This document shows, piece after piece, positions 12,501-26,015 of a stretch of 64,000 nt of DNA; positions within the stretch are counted from its first letter, which is position 1; the number at the start of each line of letters is the position of its first letter. The stretch comes from Sipunculus nudus (lineage: Eukaryota; Annelida; Sipuncula; Golfingiida; Sipunculidae): the NCBI GenBank assembly GCA_026874595.1, contig CM049316.1:68782676-68846675 (forward strand). Reading direction: 5' to 3'. Made by a program: the position numbers and the translations under genes. A model generated the notes under the pieces. That model did no database searches, had not been told where the DNA came from, and was given only the letters and a program-made list of their open reading frames with translations.

Positions 12501-15500
12501 GTAATATCCACATTTACAAGATCAAATTCCTGCCTATAAAGTAACCCCTATCCAACTCCAGTTCTACCCATTTGCAAAATGTAACTGATACGAAAACCCT
12601 CTTCATGTCGCTCAGTGTCAATTTCAGCTCTTCATATATCCTTTCAAAAACGTGGAAAAATGCTCCCACAATAATACCTGGCTGTTATGCACAGGCGCGT
12701 ACAGTTATGAGGGCAATTCATATAGATTACAGACTACATTGCCATGAACATATAAAATTTAAACTAATCTCATTTCCATATGCAAGAATTATTTAAGCCT
12801 TTTAGATAGCTTAGCACTGTGATCCATGGTCCCTTGTATTTTTTTGTCATCACACTGAATTCTACAAATGTCACACATTGCAACAAACATCTCATCAAAT
12901 AAGATTATTCATCACTATAATGCCATCTTCTGGTAACTACTAAGCTTCTAAGTTTTATTCTATTATAAGCTCTGTGACCTTGAAAGTAAGTCAAGGTCAC
13001 CCATCTTCAAACATCTTCACCAAAGATAAAATAAAATTCCTATCGTGAATCCTTTTAGAGGTATCCCGCTGCCAAGGCCAAAGTTGAAAAATCAAAGAAA
13101 AATTCATAAAAAATCAGAAATTGTAGGTGGCGCCCCTTAGCTTGTGCAGCAGTTACAGACCATCAGTCCCTATGATCATAGTAAGTATTGTAAAAATCCA
13201 CCCAATGGTTCCTGAGAAATAAGCTTCTAAATGGTTTTCTATAATCGGCTCTAAAACGTTGAAAAATAGGTCAAGGTCACCCATCTTCGAACTTGACCGA
13301 GATTTTGTCAATACACATCTTCACCGAAAAAAATAAAATTCCTACAGTGAATCCTTTGTGTGTGGCGCCACCAAACTTGCGTAACAGGTACAGACTATCA
13401 GTCCCAATAATCATAGTAAGTTTTGTGAAAATCCACCAAATGGTTCCTGAGTAATAAGCATCGAAGTGTTTTTCTATAATCAGCTCTAAAAAAGCCCGAA
13501 CAAATACATGTGTGGCCACCAGGTTGCAGAAACTGATGAAACACTCCATGATCAATATCCATACAAACAATTATGGTGATCTCTGCATTAGCTGTTCAGA
13601 TACTTCAGCTTTTGTATCAAATTTTCCATTATTCTGAGCTGTATTTTGGAGTGCCATAGCTCAAAGGATATGGGTAACAGAGACCTAAATTCAGGTTTCC
13701 ATGGAGACTTTCATGGGTCTCCGTGTGTGTCAAGAATGAAGATTCTAGGTCCAGTCGTTACAATTTGAACCCTGTTGACAGATAACTACATCCTTAAAGA
13801 TCTCAAAAATAGAGAAGAAAAATTGAAAAAATTGAAAAATACAGGTGGCGCCACCAGTCTGCAGAAACTGATGAAACATCTCATGATCAATACGTATGCC
13901 AAAAATCATGACCATCAGTGATGTGGTTAACGAGATATTGAAGTATTTGTATGAAATGTTTCACTTTTCTGGGGGGTACTTTGGGGCCCCATAGCTCGAA
14001 GAATATGGGTAACAGAGACCTAATTTCTGGTTTCAATGGAGACCTTTCATAGGCCTCTCAGAATGTCAAGAATGAAGGTTCTAGGTCCAGTCTTCACGAT
14101 TTGTGCCTTGTTAACAGATGTTCACATTTTTAAAGGTCTCAAAAATAGAAATATTCGTAAAAAAAAAAAAAAAAAAAAAAAATAGAGGTGGCGCACCCAG
14201 GCTGCAGAAACTGATGAAACACTCCATGATCAATATCCATGGAAACAATTATGGTGATCTCTGCATTAGTTGTTCAGATACTTCAGCTTTTGTATCAAAT
14301 TTTCCATTATCCTGAGCTGTACTTTGGAGTGCCTCAGTTCAAAGGATATGGGTAACAGAGACCTAATTTCAGGTTTTTAAGAGACTTTTCATGGGTCTCC
14401 CTGTGTGTCAAGAATGAAGATTCTAGGTCCAGTCGTTACAATTTGAACCCTGTTGACAGATAACTACATCCTTAATGGTCTCAAAAATAGAGAAAAAAAA
14501 ATGTAAAAATTTGAAAAATACAGGTGGTGCCACCAGTCTGCATAAACTGATGACAGATCTGATGATCAATATGTATGCCAAAAATCATGACCATCAGTGA
14601 TGTAGTTAATGAGATATTGAAGTTTTTGTACGCAAATTTTCACTATTCTGGGGAGTACTTTTGGGCCCCATAGCTCAAAGGATATGGTTAACAGAGACCT
14701 AATTTCCGGCTTCCATGGAGATTTTTTCATAGATCTCCTAGATTTTCAAGAATGAAGATTTTAGGTCCAATCTTTACGATTTGTGCCCTGGTAACAGATG
14801 TTCACATTTCTAAAGGTCTCTAAAATAGAGAAAAAAAAATCGTAAAAAAATAAAAAATACAGGTGGCGCCACCAGTCTGCAGGAACTGATGAAACATCTC
14901 ATGATCAATATGTATGCCAAAAATCATGACCATCAGTGATGTTGTTAATGAGATATTGAAGTTTTTGTATGAAATTTTTCACTATTCTGGGGGGTACTTT
15001 GGGGCCCCATAGCTCGAAGGATATGTGTAACAGAGACCTAATTTCTGGTTTCCATGGAGACCTTTCATAGGCTTCTCAGAATATCAAGAATGAAGGCTCT
15101 AGGTCCAGTCTTTACGATTTGTGCTTTGTTAACAACGGTCCACATTTTTAAAGGTCTCAAAAATAGGGAGAAAAATGCGTAAAAAAAAAAAATAAAAAAA
15201 AAAAAAAATGGAGGTGGCGCACCAAGGCTGCAGAAACTGATGAAACACTCCATGATCAATATCCATGCAAACAATTATGGTGATCTCTGCATTAGTTGTT
15301 CAGATACTTCAGCTTTTGTATCGAATTTTCCATTATTCTGAGCTGTATTTGGAGTGCCACTGTTCAAAGGGTACGGGTAACAGAGACCTAATTTCAGGTT
15401 CCATAGAGACTTTTCATGGGTCTCCCTGTGTGTCAAGAATGAAGATTCTAGCTCCAGTCGTTACAATTTGAACCCTGTTGACAGATAACTACATCCTTAA

Positions 15501-18500
15501 AGGTCTCAAAAATAGAGAAAAAAAAATGTAAAAATTTGAAAAATACAGGTGGTGCCACCAGTCTGCATAAACTGATGACAGATCTGATGATCAATATGTA
15601 TGCCAAAAATCATGACCATCAGTGATGTAGTTAATGAGATATTGAAGTATTCACTGTATTTGTATGAAATTTTTACTATTCTGGGGGGTACTTTGGGGCC
15701 CCATAGCTCAAAGGATACGGGTAACAGAGACCTAATTACTGGTTTCCATGGAGACTTTTCATAGGTCTCTCAGAATGTCTAGTCTTTACGATTTGTGCCC
15801 TGTTAACACATGTTCACATTTTAAAAGGTCTCTAAAATAGAGAAATAAATTAGTAAAAAAATTAAAAATTACAGGTGGCGCCACCAGTCTGCAGGGACTG
15901 ATGAAACGTCTCATGATCAATATGTATGCCAAAAATTATGACCATCAGTTATGCAGTTAATGAGATATTGAAGTTTTTGTATGAAATTTTTTACTATTCT
16001 TGGAGGTACTTTGGGGCCCCATAGCTCGAAGGATATGTGTAACAGTGACCTAATTTCTGGTTTCCATGGAGACTTTTCATAGGCCTCTCAGAATGTCAAG
16101 AATGAAGGTTCTAGGTCCAGTCTTTACGATTTGTGCCTTGTTAACAGCGGTTCACCTTTTATTTAAGGTCTCAAAAATAGAGAAAAAAATTCGTGAAAAA
16201 TAAAAAAAAAAAAATAGAGGTGGCGCACCCAGGCTGCAGAAACTGATGAAACACTCCATGATCAATATCCATGCAAACAATTATGGTGATCTCTGCATTA
16301 GTTGTTCAGATACTTCTGCTTTTGTATCAAATTTTCCATTATTCTGAGCTGTACTTTGGAGTGCCACAGCTCAAAGGATATGGGTAACAGAGACCTAATT
16401 TCAGATTTTCATAGAGACTTTTCATGGGTCTCCCTGTGTGTCAAGAATGGAGATTCTAGGTCCAGTCGTTACAATTTGAACCCTGTTGACAGATAACTAC
16501 ATCCTTAAAGGTCTCCAAAATAGAGAAAAAAAATTGTAAAAAATTTAAAAATACAGGTGGCGCCACCAGTCTGCAGAAACTGATGAAACATCTCATGATC
16601 AATATGTATATCAAAAATCATGACCATCAGTGATGTAATTAATGAGATATTGAAGTTCTTTTATGAAATTTTTGACTATTCTGGTGGGTACTTTTGGGCC
16701 CCATAACTCGAAGGATATGGGTAACAGAGACCTAATTCCAAGTTTCCAAGGAGATTTTTCATGGACCACTCTGGATGTAAAGTAAGAAGATTCCAGGTCC
16801 AGCGGTTACGATTTGTACTTTTGTAACGGACAGACGGCCGGATGGCCGGACAGACGACGGACAAAGATTGATCGCTATAGCTCAGATGACTTACAGTCAG
16901 CTGAGCTAATAAAATTGATACAAAATCTTCAATATCTTGATAATTTATAATGCATGGATTGTCATGAAACTTGCCTTTAATATTGACCATGACTAGTTTT
17001 GTCAGTTCCCGAAAAGTGGTGGCGCCACCTGTATTTTTTCTAAATTTTACGAATATTTTTTTCTATTTTCTTTTACTATAAAATGACAACAATCATGTCA
17101 ATTTCTCAGCTGTGATTCCATCTAGTGTCCCAAAACCTGTTTTGTTTATTGATCACAAGTGGAAGCTCTGTCTGTTTGTTCATCTGTCTGTCTGTCTTTC
17201 CATCCGTCCATCCACACAAATTTGTTTCCAGATGATAACTCCAGGTTGGATTGACATATGGATTTCAGACATGACTTACACATGGCCAACCACTAAAGAA
17301 AGAATCTGTATGTTTTTGGGTCATGAGGTCAAAGATCAAGGTCATAAGACTCACTTATTTAAAAAGATTATGGCTGCATTTTAAGCCAAGCTTTTCATCC
17401 CAAACTTTCTATTTTGCACATTTAGCTGACTTGCCAGTATAGGGAGAGCATAAATGAATTTGGGGTCACAAGGTCTAAGGTCAAGATCACAGGTGCCATC
17501 TGTTCACAAATTAGTTTCCAGATGATAACACCAGTTTAGTCTGACATATTGGTTTCAAACTTAACTTATATATGGCTCACCACGAAAGTAAGAACCCTGT
17601 CGATTTTGGGGTCCAAAGATCAAGGTCACAGAACCCATTTCTTTAAAAGAATTATGTATGCATTTCAAGCTAAATTTTTCATCAAAAACCTTCCATCTTC
17701 AAGAAATTACTCACCTGCCAATAAGGAAAGATTCTTTTCAATGTTGGGTCATAGGTCAAAGGTCAAGGTCACAGGGCCCATCCATTCACAAATAAGTTTA
17801 TGGGTGATAATTCTGCTTTGGCTAGACAGATTGGCTTCAAACTTGATTTATTAATGACTCACCACTTAAGTAAGAAACATATCAAGGAAAATAACTTCTC
17901 AGATGTTTTGGCCACAAGGTTGTTGGTTAAGGTCATAGGACCATCATTCTGTAAACATTTCTTAAAAAATATCCTGAAAGACAAACACAGCTGAGCGTTG
18001 AGACCCCTGGGTCTCTAGTTTTCTCTATTTTTGAGACCTTTAATGATGTGGTAATCTATTAACAAGATACATATCGTAACCATTAGATCTGGAATCTTCT
18101 AACTTGATTTCCAGGGAGGCCTATGAAAAATATCCTTAAAAACCTGATATTAGGTCTCTGTTACCCATATCCTTCGAGCTATGGGGCTCAGAAGTACCCC
18201 CAAAATAATAAAAAAAATTGATACAAAAGCTCTAGTATCTGAACAAATAATGCATTGATCACCATGATTCTTTGCATGATTATTGATCATAGAGTGTTCA
18301 TCATTTCCTGGAGGATAGTGGCGCCACCAGGATTTCTTTAGAATTTTTACTCATTTTTTTTCTCTATTTTTGAGGCTTTTTAAGATCATCCGTTAACAGG
18401 GCACATATTGTAACAATTAGTCCTGGAATCTTCTAACTTAACATCCAGGGAGGACTGAAAATCTCCTTAAAAACCTTAAATTAGGTCTCTGTTACCCATA

Positions 18501-21500
18501 TCCTCTGAGCTATGAGGCTCAGAAATACCCCCTAAATTTGAAAATTTGATACAAAACTCGAGTATCTGAACAACTAATGCATTGATCACCATGATTCTTT
18601 GCATGCGTATTGATCATGGAGTGTTACATCAGTTACTACAGACAGGTGGAGCCACCTGGATTTTTTTAGCAAACCTGTGAGTTTATGCGATGATGTGGCG
18701 TCGTCTGGCGTCTGTCGCCTGTCGTCCGTTGTCTTTACATTAACCCATACTATCTTGAAAACGGCAAGAGTTAGCATCACGAAATTTTATGCAAAACATT
18801 AGTCAACTAAAACCTCTATCGAATGGGAAGCTGAATTTAGTCATATGCCATAACAGCCCATTTTAGCTCAGTGGCTACAAAGATCTTCTTCTCAAAAACA
18901 ACTGGGCCAAATTTTCTTAAATCTCACACATCAATTGTCCTTGGATGTTGATAATTCAAGTTTTGGTTCAGTGATATTTGGCTGAGTTAAGGGAAGCTTT
19001 ACTTAGCCATTTTGCTGTATTTTCCAATATGAGTTATAAACCTGCAAAAGTTTTTCGTCTGACGCCACTGAGGCCAATTTGTTTAATATTTTACAAGAAT
19101 AATCCCCTGAATAATTCTTATAATAATTGCCTTTAAGGTTCCAAAGAATGAATTTTGGCTGAATTATAAAGATTGAATTGAGTCATTTTACCATATATGT
19201 TAGCTGTGTGAAGCAGATAAATCTAGCCTGGCAACAGTTTATCAGCATCCATTACATCATGCCCCTAGATATTTAGATTTCAGGTTATCTATGATAAATA
19301 TTGGCAAGAATGTTTTTCAAAAGCTTTAAAAAAGGAGATATATGATTTTAGATATCATCTGTACATTTACTCATAATTTCGCAGGAATAGCAGGAGCTAC
19401 CATCCCCAGATTTGTCGCAATTATCTGTAACATTTCAAATCTTGTGGGATTTAGCTTCTTTTTGCTATCTGCATTTACTAAGATTTTATAGGGAAAAAGC
19501 TGAAAAACCTTTAAAAGTCTTCTTCGTGTAAATGGTTCAGCCAAATTGTTCAATTTTTTACAGAAATGATCCCAGAGGCGAGCCCTCTCAAGTTTGTTCA
19601 AATGGTTTGTGTTTGAAAATTTTAACTGAGTTACATAAATTTAAACTTAGTCATTTGGCCAAGTAAGCATACCATTTGACATAGTAATCTGAGAAGTGAC
19701 AGAAGCTAGCATTACCAAGTATTGTGGAAATGTTGGTCACATGACTCATATTTGAAATTGCAGATTTCGTGGTGCCACCTACATTGACCTTTTTTATGGG
19801 CAAAAACCTCATAATATTAGCCTCTTTTAGCTTAAAAATTTTTATAAATAAACTGTCAAGTTGAATCGTTCAATTTTTCAAAAGAATTATCCTAGGACAT
19901 GGTTCTGTCAATCATATAAGAGCAGATTGAGTTTGTTGATTTTTGGTTGAATCGTGAAAATCTCAAGTTTGTCTTATGGTCATTATTATGTCTTTTTCAA
20001 ACTGAGGACAGCAATAGTGTTCTTCTACAAAATTGTTGTTTCAATTATAATTTCTGTAACATTGCACAAAGATTATTCTTAGGTGGCCTTTGTTCAAGTT
20101 TATTTGAATGATCTTTTGGCAGAATTATTGAACCTTTAACAAGAAAGGACTGCATCTTTTATTATTCTCGATATTTTGATAAAGGTGTTTATGAATATGT
20201 TAGCTTAAAAAAAATCAATTTTAGCCAAAGTCATTTAGTATGTGTAAACAGATTAACCAACAGGCCAAGATTGTGTCTGTATCTTGAATAGGTTGAGAAA
20301 CTGCCAACTGTTTCAGATTTGGCAAGAGATCAAGAGTTCATTCAGTGCAGCCAGATATAGGTCAAGAGTTCAATCAGTGCAGCCAAGAATAAGGCATGTG
20401 ATCACCTCATGAGCACCATGTGAACACCTCATGGGTAGCATGTGATCACCTCATGAGTATAATGTGATCACCTCATGGGTGACATGCCCCTCAGGGCTGC
20501 ATGTGAAGCCAATCTGTGTGCTTATGCAATGGTGTAGCTACTATTTCAGATTTGGCAACAGGTCAAAGGTCAGTCTGGATCTATTTATAGCTTTGGCAGA
20601 CTGCCAACTGTATCAGATTAGGCAACAGGTAAAGAGTTCACTCAGTGCAGCCAGGTACAGGACAAAAGTTTACTCAGTCTATCCAGGTGCAGGTCAAGAG
20701 TTCACTAAGTGCAGTAGCCTGAGCCAGCAATATATCACAGTTCACTCGATGCAATTGCCTTTCTCACCTAAGCCTGGTCAGCCCCGTGCATCAGACTCAA
20801 GGTAAGTTTGATGTATTGGCCTGATATTTTGACATGTCTATGTGTCTTTGATGGCTTTCTCGTTCACAAGACAGGTGTCACCATCTACATATGACTTTTG
20901 TACAGTGTATGTGCCTGCTTATTTCTACGGAGGAATTTGATATATCAGCCTGAAATTTGGCATTTTTATACATTTCAAATAGCTCTGTCGTATACAAGAC
21001 TGGTGGTGCCACCTACAATAATTTTTGCAAAGTGCGTGTACCTGTTTCTTTCTCAGGAGGGGTTTGATATATCAGTCTGAAATTGGGCATATGTATATAT
21101 CTCTGATAGCTTCTTTGTATACAAGACAGGTGGTGCCAGCTACAATCATATTTGTGATGTGTGTCAGAATATCAGCAGTGATGTTTGTGTAATTGTTTCT
21201 TGTTCAAAATGTTTAGTACTTGCATTGTTTATATATATGAAAAATAATGGTTCAGCATTGAAGCGTTAAACCTTGTGTATATTGCAATGCACAGGTTCAC
21301 ATTAGGCCTGTAGGCCTTGTATAAATTTCTCTATCAACCGTTAGGCAAAGTCAGCTGTGTACAACAATCCGTGGGTTCCTTGTTTCAAATGACTTATTAA
21401 GTCTACAATATATTTTATAAAGAGAGTGATATTAAATATTTATGTTTGTTAGACTTTATTACAGCTCAACATAATGTTCACATAGCTTAATTGTCAAACA

Positions 21501-24500
21501 ATGCATATAAAATCTTTTCTGCAATAAGTGAGACAATTTTTGTGAACATTTTCAATAAAGGTAGTTTATTCTGGATTTAGTTATTCTATACATCCTCTCC
21601 TCCATGAAACTTTTTATTTCTTGATAGTGAGTTTCTGGTGCCAGCAGGCCAAATGATGCTGTTACGTGACCAGCTGGATAAGCTGAGTCCAGTTCAGGGA
21701 CTGAGAAGTGAAGAGAAAGGTAAACAAACTTTTTTTACTTGTCATCCTGTCATAATATCTGAATTAATTGTTTGAGGGGTTCATAATTTCAACATTTTAT
21801 TTAAACAGAACTTTCTAATTGAATATGTTTGCATTTAATTTATGTGATTTTATTATTTAGATTCTATCTTTTAGTCTTACCAACAGAAAAGTTTCATACT
21901 TATTCTGCAAAAATATTCTGAAGAATAACTGTTTAGCAGAAGTTTCTATTCACAATTTGGCTTTTGAATATGTATTGCTGTTTTTCTACTCAATGTTGTT
22001 GAGAGTTTCTTAACAGTTACGGGTAACATTGTTCTGTTTTAGATCCAGAAGAATTTCTCAATTGCTTGTTGAATCATGTTATATAGGCGGAACCATTCGT
22101 CAGATTAAGGTAACAATGTAAATTTTCTTTTCTTTTTGTTCATATCCTAATCCTCGCCCCTTCCATCTTTCCATTTTGTGAATCTCTCCTTCTTACTATC
22201 TCTCTTTCATACTTTTTTTAAATATACCGTTAAGGTGTGGCTCGTCATTTTCTTAAGTGGAATTGGTAGAAAGCCCTCATGAATATAAGTATGTGTGCAG
22301 CATCATGCAAGCTGTTGTTCAAGATCTCTTGAGACCGCACTAAAACAGAGGTGCAAGGATGTCTAATTAATTCAAACATTCAGATGGAAAGTTTAGTGGA
22401 TGTTGTACAAACCACATACCATGCATTTCATGATCCAAAAAGCTGAGGACCTCACTTTGGCTATGATAATGGTATGTGCAAGAAGTATGGTAGCAGACAA
22501 CTCCTATGAACAAAGAACCCCAGTGGGGCATAGTAATAATATTCTTCTTCCCAGACATAGATGCCTTAGTTTTATACCTGAAGGGACGACAGTGCAACTC
22601 CAAAAAAGCCTGCTACATGATGGTATAATACAAAAGCTGTGCAGTGGTTTCTCTTTTATAAAGATTTATTTGACGTTTACACATGGCAGAATATTTTTTC
22701 CCTTTTGCTCTGCTGATCACACAGTTAAGTTCAATGACTGTGGACCACAGTAATTGTGAGTAACAAGAGTGGCAATTACATATAATCCAAGTTGGGAAAG
22801 CATGCTTGTGCCCAAACCATGGCTAAAAACTGACTTTGAAATTCATCATTGTCACAGAAAAAATGCCACTAATCACCTTGCTGCATAAAAAAACTCCAGC
22901 ATAACCAGTTTAAATCAACCACACCTTAGTTTCTCGATGAAAACTTACCAAGGTATTTTGCAATTTATTCATACAAATGGATGGCCATAGGAGTACTGAG
23001 GATATCGATTTCTGCCCCCCCCCCCCCCCACCGCGCAGACACCCTACAGTAATCAAGATATCCATTTGTCCGTCTGTCAGGCAGTCGCATTCTCTCAATA
23101 ACTGTTCAAGCAATAAATATGAAAATTTACAGAAGATAAACAACTATGATTGTATCTGCAAGATAAAATTTCATACACATTTGAGAATATAACATGGCTT
23201 CCAGATAGCAGTCTTGTAATTCTATATGTTCCTACAAAATATCTCAAGAGTAGTTTCAGCAATGGTCCTGAAAAGATTGACATAAATTAGTGTATTGCCT
23301 CTATCAAATTTCAGAAATCCAGCATGGCCCCCAGAAGGTCAGCTTAGAATTCCTTTTGCTCACATTAATTTAAGAAATGTTCAGTTTGCTGTGTATTGCC
23401 TCTATCAAATTTCAGAAATCCAGCATGGCCCCCAGAAGGTCAGCTTAGACTTCCTTTTGCTCACATTAATTTAAGAAATGTTCAGTTTGCTGTGAATTTT
23501 TTACCCAAGATGACATTCATGATATCTAGAGCATGCCCACTATCAAATTCCAGACCCATCGGAAATCCAGTATGAACAATAGACAGAAATATTGGAATTC
23601 TTTTCATGCACTTTATCTCAAGAACCTTTTGAGCAGTTGCCATGAAAATTTTACTGAGGAGTGACACCTGGGAGAGGATTTGCTCTTTAGAATTTCAGAT
23701 ATCTGTGGGACTTCCTTTTCCAAGTGTTACAGAGACAGCTAATAGAACAATGGAAATTAACATTAAACTGCTTTCAAGGAATAACAGTAACGTGTAAAAA
23801 AATCCAGCTACAATTATATGCAGTTATATAACTTGCATGCATTATTAATTTTATTGTCAGGATTTATTCGAGTTATAATGGGTTTTTCATAGATGCTTAT
23901 CACATGCTCTAAATATTCTCCTCCGTTGTGGATCCTGGATCTGCTCCTCACTGTAAACCCACACATTCAAGCTCATTGAACAATACTGGTATACACTGAT
24001 CATCAATTATTTTTACAGTCTGATATGAAAGGATCTGTAGTGTTTATTCTTTTGCACCAATGCTTTAAGTGGTTAAGTATAGTTAGATTGATCATCTAAG
24101 GGAGCCAGAACATTCCAACTATACCCTATCAAGCTTTTCCCAGCTTGCGTGTAAAGATATATAGAATATGTGGATCTTGTGTATAATAACAGAAATTTAA
24201 ATTTGCAGATTGTCATTTCTGTGCCTCTTTAACATCTGTGTTCATTCTGTACTGGTACAGGTACTTTACTGATACAGGCCCTTGCACTTGAGATGTCTTG
24301 CATAAATTTGTTTTGCATTTTTGCATGACTGGAAAGTGCTGGTGGTCATATTTTGCTTCTAGTGGTGATGACAACATACTTTGGAAATGACACAACATTA
24401 ATGCTTGGTGCATTGTTCTGAAAATAATTCTAGACAAATATTTTTTTTCATTGACAAATATGAATCTTTTAACAAAAAGAAATTTCCTTCTTGCTTTTCA

Positions 24501-25922
24501 AGAATATTTCAGAGAATATTTAAATGAAGATTAGGTCTTTTGAATGTATGATTTAAGGAATCTAATAACTGAAATATCCCATATTACATTACAATTTTAT
24601 TACAAAAATTAACCTTGTTTTATGTGTTTTAGACATATAAAAATATTGAAATTGTAATAAACATCATTATTGATAGCCTTTGCTATATTGCAGAATGCTT
24701 GGAGGAAATACATAGATATCTGCAATTTACTAAGGTTAAAGACTGACACATTTAACTGGTAAATTATGTTAATATATTTTAGACTTTATTAAATATAAAA
24801 ACATGTCATTGCACCTGTCACACAAACCAGTGAAATATAAATTGTGTTCTTGACTGTCATTTCCAGCTCTGGGGAAAATTGCTATTTTTACCAACTGTTT
24901 GTGGAAAAATGAGAGCTTGATCATGCCTACCACACAAAGACTTCTTTGCCTCTCATTCATGTATTTAAATGTCAAATTTGAGGAGGTATGTGAATATAGA
25001 TATTACTGTTTACAGATTTGAGATAAGATGACAATGTTGAATCTGAATGCAAAGCAGATAATGCTGCTTTGATGATATTGTTTTAAAAATTACTGTCATC
25101 ATATACTAAATAAAGTGGAATATTACTCTCGTAACAAAATATGTTATATAACAGTAGAGTGTAACATTTCTCCTCTTTTGACCAGAAAAAATGCAAGCAT
25201 TTGGATGTAACCATTGAATGTGTTATGAAAGCTGAAGCACAGTTTGTGCAAATTAATTTTAAGACTTCCATTTATTTTCATATTGAAAACAACAAAGCAC
25301 ATACAGCAGTTGTGTGACCACATAACAATCAAATGATCTGGGTTGGAAATATTTTCTCCTTTCTAAACCCTTATATAGTATGTTAAAATTAGTGAACCTA
25401 TGGAACATAGGAGTATTATTATTTCTTTACAAAAAAGGTTGAAAATAATATGAGGGCAAGTATTTGTCACTATATTAAAAATGAGTTTTATATATAAATT
25501 GATAAACACAATTCAAAATGTGGCCTTAAAAGGGATAAGATTATTATAAAATAGATTGAATCGGATGAACCATATATAAAGATCCTCTGTTTTCAGATCA
25601 AATTTCCTTTAAAGACTTTCAAGTTAGCATCAAGAAAGAAATACTCTAAGCTCAGCTTACTTTCAACCACGCTTAGCCCTGGTGATTGCAAATCTATCTA
25701 GATGTCAAGTTATCTGTTAGCAATTCATAAATAGTTACCTTTTACCCTAAAAATTCCCCCCTTTATATCCAGACAGGTAATTGTGAAATGTCTTTTAAAA
25801 CCAGAAATTAGGTGTTAGTAGTCTGTATTCTGTAAAGTATTGGACAACTCATAGATATTCAAGGCTGTTGAACAAAAATCGAGCAGTGAGTCACAAAATT
25901 GCAGGGAATAAAATATCATATG

Positions 25923-25962
<40 letters not shown>

Positions 25963-25972
25963 CATATATATT

Positions 25973-26015
<43 letters not shown>

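Larger units (their letters stand above)
12941..24195 (+). repeat. Segmental duplication, copy 2
   Basis: This is a direct copy of 2057-11807. The coordinate offset is 10,884 at the left end, falls to 10,816 after a 68-bp deletion near 13,352, rises to 12,396 after about 1.58 kb of extra repeat units (13,920-15,510), and is 12,383 to 12,388 in the right part. Copy 2 also has a 13-bp deletion near 18,961 and a longer C-run near 23,017. Exon 3' here carries a stop. Copy 2, not copy 1, joins the downstream CYLD intron. Confidence 0.95.
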
